Assembly (NCBI GenBank): GCA_013001575.1
Contig: JABDMI010000090.1
Coordinates: 1-38,225, forward strand
DNA from: Gammaproteobacteria bacterium
GTDB lineage: Bacteria > Pseudomonadota > Gammaproteobacteria > Steroidobacterales > JABDMI01
Length of the DNA: 38,225 bases
Direction: 5' to 3'
Part shown: piece after piece, positions 17,980 to 27,275 of the stretch
Position numbering within the stretch: position 1 is the first letter of the stretch
Layout of the letters: the number at the start of each line of letters is the position of its first letter
Made by a program: the position numbers and the translations under genes
Notes under the pieces: generated by a model
Database searches by the model: none
Told to the model about the DNA's origin: nothing
The model's input: only the letters and a program-made list of their open reading frames with translations

Positions 17980-19082
17980 TATCTGGTTTTTTTATGTAAC
18001 TCACTGCTGTAAGCATGCACAGTATCCACTAGCAGTTTTACTTGTTCCGGATCAATGCCCGGGTGTATGCCATGCCCTAAATTAAACACATGCCCGGTCG
18101 CCGATTCATCAACAGAATAAAAATCGTCCAAGACTTTTTTGGCAGCGGTTTGTAAGTTCTCTGGACTGCCATATAAAGCGCATGGATCCAGATTACCCTG
18201 GATTGCCACCTGCCCGGCAAGTGACTTTTTGGCCTGCGCAATTGAGTAAGTCCAATCCAGTCCGACAGCATCCGGTCGTGAAACCGGGTCAACATCAATC
18301 ATCGTATCCAGCCAATGTCCGCCGTTTTTTGTGAACAAAATAAGCGGGATTTTTTGTCCGGCATATTCCTTGTGCAAACCCGCGATGATCTTATGCATGT
18401 AATACAAAGAGAATTCTTGGTAATCTGCGGGACTCAATACCCCGCCCCAAGAGTCAAATATTTGTAAAACTTGTGCGCCGGCCTCAATCTGGGCATTTAA
18501 ATAATCAATACAGGCATCTGCCAACACATCAAGCAAGGCATGCATGGCGAGCGGGTCTTGATAACGCAGCCCCTTGACCCGTGAAAAATTTTTACTGGGT
18601 CCGCCTTCCACCATATAGCAGGCCAATGTCCATGGACTGCCACTAAAGCCAATCAATGGCACACTTCCATCCAGTGCTTTTCTAATGGTGCTGACCGCAT
18701 TTGGCACATAGGCCAAATCTGAACCCATATCGGGAACATTCAGCTTCTTAATTGAAGCTAGATCACGCACAGGTGTTTTGAAACGTGGCCCTTCTCCGGT
18801 CACAAAATACAAGCCCAGTCCCATGGCATCCGGGATAGTCAAAATATCCGAGAACAAGATTGCCGCATCAAGATCGAAACGTCTTAATGGTTGTAAAGTA
18901 ACTTCACAAGCCAGCTCGGGATTTGTACACACTGACATAAAATCGCCAGCCTCTGCCCGCAACTTACGGTACTCGGGCAAATAGCGACCAGCTTGTCGCA
19001 TGATCCAGACAGGAGTTTTATCAACAGCTTGTTTTAGCAAGGCCCGGATCAAACGATCATTTTTCAGAGGTGAAGACTGCAT
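17979..19082 (-). CDS. hemE: Uroporphyrinogen decarboxylase
   Basis: 367 residues. It removes the four acetate carboxyls of uroporphyrinogen III to make coproporphyrinogen III in cytoplasmic haem synthesis. The family signatures are clear: [16 protein letters not shown] (about residues 24-39), the substrate Asp in [14 protein letters not shown], and [17 protein letters not shown]. The C-terminal [16 protein letters not shown] holds the conserved His. The ATG at 19082 follows an AT-rich leader, and a candidate promoter lies in the 81-base gap after dgt. The stop overlaps the next gene's ATG by one base. HemW, another haem-related protein, is encoded elsewhere in the window. Identification is secure. 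Confidence 0.97.
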   Translation of the reverse strand: MQSSPLKNDRLIRALLKQAVDKTPVWIMRQAGRYLPEYRKLRAEAGDFMSVCTNPELACEVTLQPLRRFDLDAAILFSDILTIPDAMGLGLYFVTGEGPRFKTPVRDLASIKKLNVPDMGSDLAYVPNAVSTIRKALDGSVPLIGFSGSPWTLACYMVEGGPSKNFSRVKGLRYQDPLAMHALLDVLADACIDYLNAQIEAGAQVLQIFDSWGGVLSPADYQEFSLYYMHKIIAGLHKEYAGQKIPLILFTKNGGHWLDTMIDVDPVSRPDAVGLDWTYSIAQAKKSLAGQVAIQGNLDPCALYGSPENLQTAAKKVLDDFYSVDESATGHVFNLGHGIHPGIDPEQVKLLVDTVHAYSSELHKKTR

Positions 19083-19112
19083 GAATAGTTTTTTTAAATT
19101 AAATTTAGGTCT

Positions 19113-19142
19113 ATTTTACACCGCCAGACCCGTTCCTGCCGA
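19113..19142 (-). promoter_or_regulatory. Candidate sigma-70 promoter of hemE
   Basis: On the minus strand TCGGCA, an 18-base spacer and TAAAAT end about 31 bases before the hemE ATG. The -35 matches four and the -10 five of six consensus positions. It would let hemE-DUF445-pyrF be transcribed separately from the pil-aro-dgt array. Confidence 0.35.
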
Positions 19143-19163
19143 TACATACCAGATTTGATGTCT

Positions 19164-20324
19164 TTATTGAGTAGCAAGTCTGTCGAATTCTTGTTGGGCA
19201 AAACGATCGGTCATACCGGCAATATAGTCGGCAATGGCACGTGCCTTTTGTTCGTCCGGAGCACCGGATGTTGAATAGGTTGCTTTATGTAAATGCTCTT
19301 TAGGCAGTAATTCAGGATCACTGAAATAGGCTCGAAATAAAGTAGCGATAATATTTTCTGCCTTTTGATTCATGGCGGCGATCTTGGGATGACGATAGAA
19401 ATTTTTAAACAAATACTTTTTTAAAGCCAAATGTTTTTTCAGCATGCCTTCGCTTAAGGCAATCAACTTTTCCGGGTGTTTGCGTACTGCATATATATCT
19501 TCTGGTGCGGCTACACTTATTCTTTCAGTCGAGGTTTTGATCAGATCGCTTACAACGGAATTAATCATTCGTCGAATTATTTCATTATGCAATAAACTGC
19601 CATTCAAGCCTGGATACAACTCGAGAACCTTTTCGCATTGTTCGGCAAATAACTCGGTTTCACACAGACCTTCGACATGTAAAATTTCTGCACGCAAGCC
19701 ATCATCCACATCATGATTGTTATAGGCGATGGCATCGGCGATATCCGCGATCTGTGCTTCCAGACATGCTTGTTCACGACGCAGGAAGCGCTGTCCTAGC
19801 TCCCCAAGCTGTTTGGCGTTACGTCTGGAACAATGCTTCAAAATGCCTTCCCGGGTCTCGAACATCAAATTCAGGCCCTTGAATGAGGCATATCGCTGTT
19901 CAAGTTCATCCACGGTACGCAGGGATTGAAAATTATGCTCAAACCCGCCGTAATCGCGCATGCATGTATTCAATGCGTCCTGGCCTGCGTGGCCGAAGGG
20001 AGTGTGTCCGAGATCATGAGCCAGACAAATCGCTTCCGTGAGTGCCTCATTCAGATTTAAGGCCAAAGCAATACTGCGACCGATTTGTGCGACTTCGAGA
20101 GAGTGGGTTAAACGTGTGCGATACATGTCCCCTTCAAAATTCACAAAAACCTGGGTTTTGTACATCAGGCGTCGAAAAGCATTGGCATGAATGATGCGAT
20201 CACGATCCCGTTGATAAGGGTTTCTGTGTGCGTCCTGGGGTTCTGCGTGTACACGTCCAAGCGATTTATCCGCACTAGCGGCGTAAGGAGCAAGAAAATT
20301 TGTAGACGGCAATTCTTTGCTCAT
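19164..20324 (-). CDS. dgt: dGTPase-like HD-domain nucleotide triphosphohydrolase
   Basis: 386 residues from the ATG at 20324, whose A is shared with the aroK-aroB stop (TGATG). It belongs to the deoxyguanosinetriphosphate triphosphohydrolase-like family, which releases triphosphate from dNTPs and trims dNTP pools. The HD metal site is complete: the His of RLTHSLEVAQIGR, the HD pair in AHDLGHTPFGHAG, and the later Asp in QIADIADAIAYNNHD. The N-terminal RDRIIHANAFRRLMYKTQVF is typical. Length fits the shorter dGTPase-like group rather than the 505-residue E. coli Dgt, so the substrate may be broader than dGTP. It is the fixed downstream neighbour of aroB in many gammaproteobacteria. Family call is secure; strict dGTP specificity is not. 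Confidence 0.92.
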   Translation of the reverse strand: MSKELPSTNFLAPYAASADKSLGRVHAEPQDAHRNPYQRDRDRIIHANAFRRLMYKTQVFVNFEGDMYRTRLTHSLEVAQIGRSIALALNLNEALTEAICLAHDLGHTPFGHAGQDALNTCMRDYGGFEHNFQSLRTVDELEQRYASFKGLNLMFETREGILKHCSRRNAKQLGELGQRFLRREQACLEAQIADIADAIAYNNHDVDDGLRAEILHVEGLCETELFAEQCEKVLELYPGLNGSLLHNEIIRRMINSVVSDLIKTSTERISVAAPEDIYAVRKHPEKLIALSEGMLKKHLALKKYLFKNFYRHPKIAAMNQKAENIIATLFRAYFSDPELLPKEHLHKATYSTSGAPDEQKARAIADYIAGMTDRFAQQEFDRLATQ

Positions 20325-21958
20325 CAAGCGCTTTGCCGATGAGTCGTGTTTTGTTCTTTATACTGGCTAAGTATCTTTTTTAATTGCACATTGGATACAG
20401 ACTCATCGATATAGGCTTCACCCAATGCTTTTAATAATATGAATCGCTGCGTATCCGAGGTATTCTTTTTATCGCCTTTAGTCAGGCTAATGAAATTTTG
20501 TATATTGAATTCATTCCACGCAGTGGGCAAACCTAAACTACTGATTATGCGTTTAACGCGACTAAGCTCCGATTGCTTAAGATGACCAAGCTCTGAAGAT
20601 AAATCTGCCGCCATGCACATGCCGATTGCTACCGCCTCACCATGTTTAAATCCGGAATATTCCTGCAAGGCCTCAATTGCATGACCAAAGGTATGGCCAA
20701 AATTTAACAACATCCTTAAGCCATGATCTTGCTCGTCTTTTTCTACAATCTCGGCCTTGATTGCAATACATCGTTGTACTATTTTGCTCAAGACAGCAAG
20801 ATCTCTCATGCGAATTGAGTCACAGTTTTGTTCCAGTAGTTCAAGTAAATCAATGTCGTAAATTAGTCCGTATTTAACGACTTCCGCAAGGCCGGAAATA
20901 TACTCTCTCTCGGGCAAGGTCTTCAGAAAGCGTAAATTACACAAAACGCCAAAGGGTTGATAAATAGAGCCAATCAGGTTTTTGCCTTGCGGCATGTTGA
21001 TTCCCGTTTTGCCACCAATCGAGGAATCAACCATGGCCAACAGACTTGTTGGTATGTGAACTAATCGCATTCCACGCATGAACGTTGCTGCAACAAATCC
21101 AGTAAGATCCCCTACCACGCCTCCACCAAGCCCCACAAGTGTAGTGTCACGTTTCACGCCAAGTGCCAATAACTCATTCAATAGCCATTGATAATGATCA
21201 AATGACTTGGAGCTCTCAGAAGCGGGTACCACCAACCAGGCCGCCGGATTCAAAAGTGGTTCAATTTTTTCACGGTATACTTTGTCCAAATTTTCGTCGG
21301 TTACAACAACGAGGGGTTCGGCAGCCAACTTTGCCAAGGCCTGATCATCTTCAAACTCGCAATTTATGACTGTCGCATTGTATTTACGACTCTTTGTGGA
21401 AACCGAAATATTGGTTTGAGAAGAATCTGGTTTTTTCGTATTCACTTTTTCCATTGCATTTAAAATACTTTCAACAACTTTAGGTACTTTTTGACCATCA
21501 GTTTGGATCACCAGATCAGCGACATCGCGATATAGAAATTCTCTCTCCTGCATCAGACGTGCCAATATTTTTTTAGGATCATCAGATCTCAATAGTGGGC
21601 GATTGTCTTTCTTTTTGGTGCGCCTTGCTTGTTGGGCGACTGAGGCATGCAGATAAATTACATAGCCAGACTCAGCTATGATCTTGCGATTTTCCGGCTT
21701 GACGACAGAACCGCCACCTGTTGATATTAAAACATTGGATTTACTACACAGCTGGCCAATAACTTCGGTTTCACGTTTGCGAAATCCTTCCTCGCCTTCC
21801 TTTTCGAAAATATAACTGATATCGACGCCTGTACGAGCGACAATATTGTGATCAGTATCGTGAAATTGACGACTAAGTCTGGATGCGAGCAGTTTGCCTA
21901 CGGCTGATTTGCCCGCACCCATTGGCCCAACAAGAATAATGTTCGAATTGTCGGGCAT
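20324..21958 (-). CDS. aroKB: Fused shikimate kinase / 3-dehydroquinate synthase
   Basis: One 544-residue reading frame carries two shikimate-pathway enzymes usually encoded separately. Residues 1 to about 172 are shikimate kinase: Walker A GPMGAGKS (K17), DTD at about 37-39, FRKRE, STGGGS and the lid Arg in NRPLL. After a Ser/Lys/Thr-rich linker (about 173-190), the rest is 3-dehydroquinate synthase. It has GLGGGVVGDLTGFVAATFMRG, VDSSIGGKTGIN, GKNLIGSIYQP, SGLAEVVKYG, LNFGHTFGHAIEA and HGEAVAIGM, including the zinc-binding Glu and two His. The usual first strand of AroB (GERSYPI-like) is degenerate. Both active sites look intact. The steps are not consecutive (AroB is step 2, AroK step 5). 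The gene lies between pilQ and dgt, where aroK and aroB normally sit adjacent. Confidence 0.94.
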   Translation of the reverse strand: MPDNSNIILVGPMGAGKSAVGKLLASRLSRQFHDTDHNIVARTGVDISYIFEKEGEEGFRKRETEVIGQLCSKSNVLISTGGGSVVKPENRKIIAESGYVIYLHASVAQQARRTKKKDNRPLLRSDDPKKILARLMQEREFLYRDVADLVIQTDGQKVPKVVESILNAMEKVNTKKPDSSQTNISVSTKSRKYNATVINCEFEDDQALAKLAAEPLVVVTDENLDKVYREKIEPLLNPAAWLVVPASESSKSFDHYQWLLNELLALGVKRDTTLVGLGGGVVGDLTGFVAATFMRGMRLVHIPTSLLAMVDSSIGGKTGINMPQGKNLIGSIYQPFGVLCNLRFLKTLPEREYISGLAEVVKYGLIYDIDLLELLEQNCDSIRMRDLAVLSKIVQRCIAIKAEIVEKDEQDHGLRMLLNFGHTFGHAIEALQEYSGFKHGEAVAIGMCMAADLSSELGHLKQSELSRVKRIISSLGLPTAWNEFNIQNFISLTKGDKKNTSDTQRFILLKALGEAYIDESVSNVQLKKILSQYKEQNTTHRQSA

Positions 21959-22013
21959 ACAGCACTTTAATCTAATCTGAAGTGATTAATTGCCTAATCA
22001 CTCTGTGATTTGT

Positions 22014-24200
22014 TTAGAGGTCTAATTCTTTATCATTCATAATCTTTGGCGAGATAAAGATCAGCATTTCAGATTTATTTGTATCCTTTGATTTGGTTCT
22101 GAACAATCCGCCTAGCACTGGTAGATCACCTAAGACCGGTACTTTGGTGGAACCCTCACGTGCTTCAGTTTCATAAATACCACCTAGCACTGCTGTTTCA
22201 CCGTTTTTGATCCTTACTTCTGTGATTAACTCACGTGTGTCAATACTAGGTATAAAGCCACCATTCGACCCTGGAACCAATTCACCGATAGAGTCCTGGG
22301 AAATTTCCAGATCCATGATGATGTAATCATCGGGCGTAATTAATGGTGTGACCTTCATACTCAGCACGGCTTCTTTAAACTGTGTGGTCGTGGCACCACC
22401 GCCGCCACCCGCTGAATTTTGAAACGGGATTTCTACACCTTGCAGAATCGATGCTTCTTTTTGATTGGTTGCAGTAACTCGTGGGCTGGAAATAATTTCT
22501 CCGCGCCCTTCGGCCTGTAAGGCAGAAAGCTCCAGATCAACCAAATAGCTGCCATTTAAAATGGCAACCCCAATGCTGCCCGCCGGAGATGCTACTGGCA
22601 AATTGACATTCAAACGGTCAGCGGCATATTCAAATGATCCGTCATCCGGGTTAATTGAATTAATGGTTTCAACCGCTGCATTATTCGTTCCGGCAACAGA
22701 AATTAATCCGTCTGGACTGTTATCAGAAAGGGACGAGAAGCCGGCTCTCACACCAAGCTCTCGACTGAAATCGGTATTGGCAACTACCACACGTGACTCA
22801 ATAAGCACTTGAGTGACTGGAATATCCAAAACTTCGATCAACTCTCGAATTTCTTCAAGCTTATCCGAAGTGTCATATATCAATAAGGTATTGGTACGCT
22901 CGTCAACCGTTGCGGAACCACGTGAAGATAAGAATGATGTCGAATCTTCGCCGCTGCCGCTTCCTTCTTCGAGCAAGGCTTTTATGTCAGCGGCTTTGGC
23001 ATAATTTATTTGTACTATATCAGAGCGTAATGGTGCTAACTGCTCCAGGTCCTTAATGGCTTGAAGCTTTTGTTGTTCCTGAGCAGACAATTCTGCCGCC
23101 GGGGCAACCAGGATCACATTGTCCTTGGTGCGTTTATCCAGACCTTTGGTCTGTAATACGATATCGAGCGCCTGGTCCCAAGGGACGTTTTGCAGGCGAA
23201 GTGTTACATTGCCGGTAACGCTGTCACTAACCACCAGATTAAAATCACCATTACTGGCAAGAACTTGCAATACGGCACGCACATCAATACTTTGGAAATT
23301 CAAGTTTATCGGTGTGCCGGTATATTCACGCTCTTCAAGTAATTGTAATTCGGTTGGGACTTTAATTTTTTCTCGAATTTCGATAGTAAATACATTCTCT
23401 GACTGATAAACCAACTGGTCGTAATCGCCTTTAGCCGAAATCAGCATACGGGTATTTCCATCGCGGGTAATACTGTCAACTGTAGTGACAGGCGTACCAA
23501 AGTCTATGACGTCCATACGCTGTTGCAGACGTGGAGGTAATCCAGCCCCTTGGAATGTTGCAACAATTTTCCCGGCCTCTTCGGATATGTCGACTTTTGT
23601 TGAGGCATCGGCAAGATTCACAACAATACGACCTGCCCCGTCTTCACCCCGTCGGAAGTCGATGTCATTAATACTGCCAGAGTTTGCGGAATAGCCACTT
23701 GAATAACTTACAGGATCTGGCGATGTTGTTTGATTATTCGACTGTGCGGGAGCAGGACTACTTACCACTGCTTCAGAATTGAATGCCGGACTGTAATTGG
23801 TATTTGCTCCTCCACCGAGAGTCAAAATTACATCGTTTCCTTCTGTTCGGGTTTTATACGGTTGCATTGAATCGAGATTCAATACTATTCGGGTGCGGCC
23901 ATTTGCCTCAGCTGCAAGTATAGAATTCAATACACCAACATCGACAGATTTACGTTTTTTCACATTGCCCAGCGTAGTATCCGGCAGGTCAAGTGCAATC
24001 CTTGCTGGCGAGTCAATGGTAAAACTCAACGGTTGCGGTGCGGCACTGTCAAGTTGAAACCTGACTTCTACTGTATTGTTACTCATGTCCACAACACTGA
24101 CATTTTGTAACTGCCCAGCTGAAAGCGGCATGGAAAATATTACCGCAAGTGAAAGTGCTGGTAACAATTTTTGTAGTAAGTTTTTATTCTGTCTCTGCAT
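22014..24200 (-). CDS. pilQ: Type IV pilus outer-membrane secretin
   Basis: 728 residues from the ATG at 24200, preceded by ACAGGTATACC; an upstream in-frame TTG has no better site. A signal peptide runs to about LSAG. The N-terminal half carries two AMIN-type beta domains (VSVVDMSNNTVEVRFQLDS and NDIDFRRGEDGAGRIVVNL) that bind peptidoglycan. These are followed by the STN/N0 region (INLNFQSIDVRAVLQVLAS), an N1 domain (VQINYAKAADIKALLEEG) and the secretin barrel (VTQVLIESRVVVANTDFSRELG). The barrel ends in the conserved VPVLGDLPVLGGLFRTKSK signature. It forms the outer-membrane pore through which the pilus fibre exits and needs PilP to dock with PilNO. It is the last pil gene of the operon, 66 bases after pilP and 55 before aroKB. 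Identification is secure. Confidence 0.97.
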   Translation of the reverse strand: MQRQNKNLLQKLLPALSLAVIFSMPLSAGQLQNVSVVDMSNNTVEVRFQLDSAAPQPLSFTIDSPARIALDLPDTTLGNVKKRKSVDVGVLNSILAAEANGRTRIVLNLDSMQPYKTRTEGNDVILTLGGGANTNYSPAFNSEAVVSSPAPAQSNNQTTSPDPVSYSSGYSANSGSINDIDFRRGEDGAGRIVVNLADASTKVDISEEAGKIVATFQGAGLPPRLQQRMDVIDFGTPVTTVDSITRDGNTRMLISAKGDYDQLVYQSENVFTIEIREKIKVPTELQLLEEREYTGTPINLNFQSIDVRAVLQVLASNGDFNLVVSDSVTGNVTLRLQNVPWDQALDIVLQTKGLDKRTKDNVILVAPAAELSAQEQQKLQAIKDLEQLAPLRSDIVQINYAKAADIKALLEEGSGSGEDSTSFLSSRGSATVDERTNTLLIYDTSDKLEEIRELIEVLDIPVTQVLIESRVVVANTDFSRELGVRAGFSSLSDNSPDGLISVAGTNNAAVETINSINPDDGSFEYAADRLNVNLPVASPAGSIGVAILNGSYLVDLELSALQAEGRGEIISSPRVTATNQKEASILQGVEIPFQNSAGGGGGATTTQFKEAVLSMKVTPLITPDDYIIMDLEISQDSIGELVPGSNGGFIPSIDTRELITEVRIKNGETAVLGGIYETEAREGSTKVPVLGDLPVLGGLFRTKSKDTNKSEMLIFISPKIMNDKELDL

Positions 24201-24281
24201 GGTATACCTGTCCTGATGCAATGTAATTCTGCAAACTAAATTTTATTCCCGTATAAAAAATATAACTCTTGTCTATCAAAT

Positions 24282-24815
24282 TTATGATGCTTCATCTTCT
24301 GGTAGAAGTAGCTCGTTGTCCCTGTATTGATAGGATCCCAGTCCATCAGGAACCAGTTCTTTCAGTACGATTCCTGTTTCTGTTATAGCTAATATGCGGC
24401 CATCGTTTTGGCCCATATAATCGCCTGGCTTAACTTGATGGATCAAACTATCTGGTGTTAACACCAGTCCATAGTCAATACCGTCTTTACTGATGGTGCC
24501 CACCATGGACAAACTGTCCAAAGGAAAGTCTTCCAGGAAGTCTTTGTTACGATTGGCATCTGGTCTTGGACCATCGCCATTTCCACCATCGGCATCTTCG
24601 CCTTTATCCGGAGTAAAAGGCGAGCGCAATAGACCCGATTGATAAGCGTATTTCTCATACACTTTGACTTCCGGTATCGGCTCAATAGTACCTGGTGGTG
24701 TGCGCTTGATCTCATCGAGCGCTTGCTCAAGTTCGCTCATATCATTTGAGCAGGCCATCAACAAACTGGACATAACCAGGCAGATTGCCAATTGTTTGAG
24801 TTTTCCTTTGTTCAT
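24282..24815 (-). CDS. pilP: Type IV pilus assembly lipoprotein PilP
   Basis: 177 residues from the ATG at 24815, which shares one base with the pilO stop (TGATG). The N-terminus is a lipoprotein signal with SLLMAC, placing the Cys at about residue 22. The rest shows the PilP pattern: DEIKRTPPGTIEPIPEVK, the YEKYAYQSGLLRSPFTP strand, and a C-terminal beta domain with DFPLDSLSMVGTISKDG and HQVKPGDYMGQNDGRI. PilP is an inner-membrane lipoprotein that links the PilMNO platform to the PilQ secretin. Length is normal. Identification is secure from sequence and from its place between pilO and pilQ. Confidence 0.95.
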   Translation of the reverse strand: MNKGKLKQLAICLVMSSLLMACSNDMSELEQALDEIKRTPPGTIEPIPEVKVYEKYAYQSGLLRSPFTPDKGEDADGGNGDGPRPDANRNKDFLEDFPLDSLSMVGTISKDGIDYGLVLTPDSLIHQVKPGDYMGQNDGRILAITETGIVLKELVPDGLGSYQYRDNELLLPEDEAS

Positions 24816-25447
24816 CAAGAGCCCTCCCCGTCTTCCAGATAACGGTAAGTTTTCGCAATGATCTTCATTTGCAGTTTTTCTGCATTATCTCTGGAGCGGC
24901 CAGCACTGCCTCTAGCCGCAGGTGCTTTTTTAATATCAAAATTATGTAAGGTCACGATGCGTGGCAAAGCCGCAACTCGACTAACAAAATCCGCAAGCTG
25001 ATGATAAGAGCCTTCCAGAGTAATGGTTATGGGCAACTCGGCATAAAAGTCACGCATAATCTCATTTTGTTTTTGAAACTGTTTTTGATCCAGGCCTGCA
25101 CTGGTACCAACTGTTGAAATATCCACAACCAGATTATCCAGCTCGGTTTTGCCTGGCAACTGGTTCAACATGCTGTCAAAGGTGGTACGCATGTCAGCCA
25201 ATTGTTTCTTATAAGCTTCAAGATTAACGGCTTTTTTATGCTTAACCCGGAATTGCGCCATCAGGGTTTCTTGTTTTTGCTTGGCCGCTTCCAGATCCGG
25301 GGTTTTGTTGTCCCATTCGTAATAGGTCGCGGCTCCCGCTATAACCAAGAACAATAAGGCAACCAAAGAAAATCGAAATACCGTGCTGCGATGTCCAATA
25401 TCAGTGGGGTCTTGAGAAAAGGCTTGAAGTTCTTCTATGAAATTCAT
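24815..25447 (-). CDS. pilO: Type IV pilus inner-membrane platform protein PilO
   Basis: 210 residues. A short cytoplasmic start is followed by one membrane segment (FSLVALLFLVIAGAATYYEW), then a coiled-coil stretch (about 50-95) rich in Lys, Gln and Leu. The periplasmic ferredoxin-like domain includes MRDFYAELPITITLEGSYHQLADFVSRVAALPRIVTLHNF, the family's most conserved part. It pairs with PilN to form the periplasmic heterodimer of the pilus motor platform. The ATG overlaps the pilN stop by four bases (ATGA), favouring coupled translation and equal amounts. Identification is secure. Confidence 0.96.
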   Translation of the reverse strand: MNFIEELQAFSQDPTDIGHRSTVFRFSLVALLFLVIAGAATYYEWDNKTPDLEAAKQKQETLMAQFRVKHKKAVNLEAYKKQLADMRTTFDSMLNQLPGKTELDNLVVDISTVGTSAGLDQKQFQKQNEIMRDFYAELPITITLEGSYHQLADFVSRVAALPRIVTLHNFDIKKAPAARGSAGRSRDNAEKLQMKIIAKTYRYLEDGEGS

Positions 25448-26013
25448 TGCGAACCCTCCTCTGGTGTTGGAGATGCCTGTTGTGCCTGTAATCTGAATTC
25501 GCTGACCTTAACCGGGCCTACAGTGCGGCGAACGATTCCGCTTCCGACCAGATCCGCATTTCTTAAAGTACCTGCCGCTTCTATATTTCGCATTAACGTC
25601 GCTACACGCGTGCTGGATTCGGTTTGACCAACAAAATTTATGGTTCGACCGTTTTGAACCGCGGATTGTAGAAATGTACCGTCCGGGATAATCCGAACCA
25701 TATCATCGAACAGGCGTACTACTTCCGGTCGACTTTTTTGTAAACGATTAATGATCTCCATACGTTCAATTAAGCGTTTTTTAGTTTCTTCCAAAGTTTT
25801 CACTTCTTCAATCTGCCGATCCAGAATCCTTATTTCACTCTGAATGTGGTCATTCTTTTCATTCTGAAAGTCAATCTGGCCCACGTAATACCGGTTTACC
25901 AATAACCAAACGGCCAAACCCAGACCTGCTGCGACACCTGCAGCGATCCCGGTTTCTTTTTTAACTTGATTGACTTTTTCAGTGCGCCAATCGAGTAGAT
26001 TAATTTTACGCAT
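25444..26013 (-). CDS. pilN: Type IV pilus inner-membrane platform protein PilN
   Basis: 189 residues. The cytoplasmic N-terminus MRKINLLDWRTEKV carries the INLL motif that docks into PilM. One membrane segment (GIAAGVAAGLGLAVWLLVNRYYV) is followed by a coiled coil and a periplasmic domain with MVRIIPDGTFLQSAVQNGRTINFVGQTES, typical of PilN. The start shares one base with the pilM stop (TAATG), and the stop overlaps the pilO start by four bases. Identification is secure. Confidence 0.96.
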   Translation of the reverse strand: MRKINLLDWRTEKVNQVKKETGIAAGVAAGLGLAVWLLVNRYYVGQIDFQNEKNDHIQSEIRILDRQIEEVKTLEETKKRLIERMEIINRLQKSRPEVVRLFDDMVRIIPDGTFLQSAVQNGRTINFVGQTESSTRVATLMRNIEAAGTLRNADLVGSGIVRRTVGPVKVSEFRLQAQQASPTPEEGSQ

Positions 26014-27074
26014 TAGTCGAAACTCCTTAATGCCAACCCACTAGCGATCAATAACGCTGTGGCATCTTTTTCAATTTTCTGGCTTTTCGCTCGCGAACTC
26101 AAAGTCATGCTTCCAATCGGGTTACCTATGATGACATTGGTATTCACTTTACTTTTGACGACAAGGTCTACACCGGTGATGTTGGCACAGCCTCCACAGA
26201 TAACAATCTGCTGTGGTTGCTCCCTATCCGGGCTTGAAGCCAGATAATATTGCAACGCACGATTGACCTGTTGAGTCATATCATCCATAAACGGATCCAG
26301 CACTTCTGGTTCGTAGTTACTCGGCAAGCCGCCCAGTTTTTTCGCTTTACCGGCTTCTTCATAACTCAGTCCGTAAGTATTCATAATGTCTTCGGTCAGC
26401 TGATAACCACCGAAGTTAAAATCGCGAGAATAAATCACACGATTGTCACTGAACACAGCGAAGGTTGAAGTAGTTGCACCAAAGTCGATTACTGCAACGG
26501 TTGCCTCAACACCCAGATTAGGCATTTGATAGCGTAAAAGATCGCAGGCATTGCTCAAGGCAAATTCTTCGATGTCCACAATTTTTGGATTCAAGTTTGC
26601 GGCACGTACTGCCTGGGTTCTGACGTCAACATTCTCGATACGACTCGCAACGAGTTCCACGTCCAGTAACTCGGGGTCTCTGTCGGAAATGCCGATTACT
26701 TCAAAATCATAGCGTACTTCTTCCATCGGGAATGGAATGTACTGATCGGCCTGCATTAACACCCGTTCTTCGAGTTCACGATCTGGAAGATTGGCATCGA
26801 GTTGTATGGTTTTAGTGATCACCGCGTCACCCGCGATGGCAACGGCGACGTCATTGAGTTTAGTGCCGGAGCGCTTAACCGCCCGACGTATCGCCTCACC
26901 TACGGCTTCAACGTCGCTGATCGACTTCTCATTGACCGCGTTGGAAGGCAGGCCTTCAGCGGCATATGACTCGACTCTGTAGGATTTACTGGTCTTGGTC
27001 AACTCGAGCAGTTTGACCGCAGACGAGGAAATATCCAGACCGAGTACTGGTTTTGATTTCTTATTGAAAAACAC
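26013..27074 (-). CDS. pilM: Type IV pilus actin-like protein PilM
   Basis: 353 residues. PilM is an actin/FtsA-fold cytoplasmic ATP-binding protein that recruits PilN and links the platform to the motor ATPases. VLGLDISSSAVKLLEL is the phosphate-1 loop, VAVIDFGATTSTFAVF phosphate-2, and QIVICGGCANITGV the adenosine loop. MADQ-type contact residues lie in VLMQADQYIPFPMEEVRYDFEV. Initiation is at GTG (27074-27072), with AAAGGA eight bases upstream on the minus strand; no ATG competes. It is the first gene of the minus-strand array and divergent from the PBP1A gene. Identification is secure. Confidence 0.97.
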   Translation of the reverse strand: MFFNKKSKPVLGLDISSSAVKLLELTKTSKSYRVESYAAEGLPSNAVNEKSISDVEAVGEAIRRAVKRSGTKLNDVAVAIAGDAVITKTIQLDANLPDRELEERVLMQADQYIPFPMEEVRYDFEVIGISDRDPELLDVELVASRIENVDVRTQAVRAANLNPKIVDIEEFALSNACDLLRYQMPNLGVEATVAVIDFGATTSTFAVFSDNRVIYSRDFNFGGYQLTEDIMNTYGLSYEEAGKAKKLGGLPSNYEPEVLDPFMDDMTQQVNRALQYYLASSPDREQPQQIVICGGCANITGVDLVVKSKVNTNVIIGNPIGSMTLSSRAKSQKIEKDATALLIASGLALRSFD

Positions 27075-27141
27075 CCTTTTTTCCTTTTATGTCGGGAACT
27101 TGTGAAACAAATATACCACAAGACCTTAAAATATGTGTCCA

Positions 27142-27169
27142 ACTATATAACAAACAAGCTACATTGCAA
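27142..27169 (-). promoter_or_regulatory. Candidate sigma-70 promoter of the pilM operon
   Basis: Minus strand: TTGCAA, 16-base spacer, TATAGT, ending about 68 bases upstream of the pilM GTG. The -35 matches four and the -10 five of six positions. It lies in the 201-base divergent gap shared with the PBP1A gene. No other element is confidently visible there. Confidence 0.5.
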
Positions 27170-27275
27170 GTATCTAGTTCATATTTTCAATGCCAGTTTG
27201 ACTTATAATGCACTCATTTGCACCGCATCTAAATACCGACTTTACCAAACTACACAATTGAAAAGCTACTGAAAA

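Noticed and set aside
27197-27209. TTGACT followed by TATAAT upstream of the PBP1A gene as a promoter
   Set aside because: The two hexamers nearly abut, so they cannot be one promoter, and no proper -35 is found at 16-18 bases from the TATAAT.
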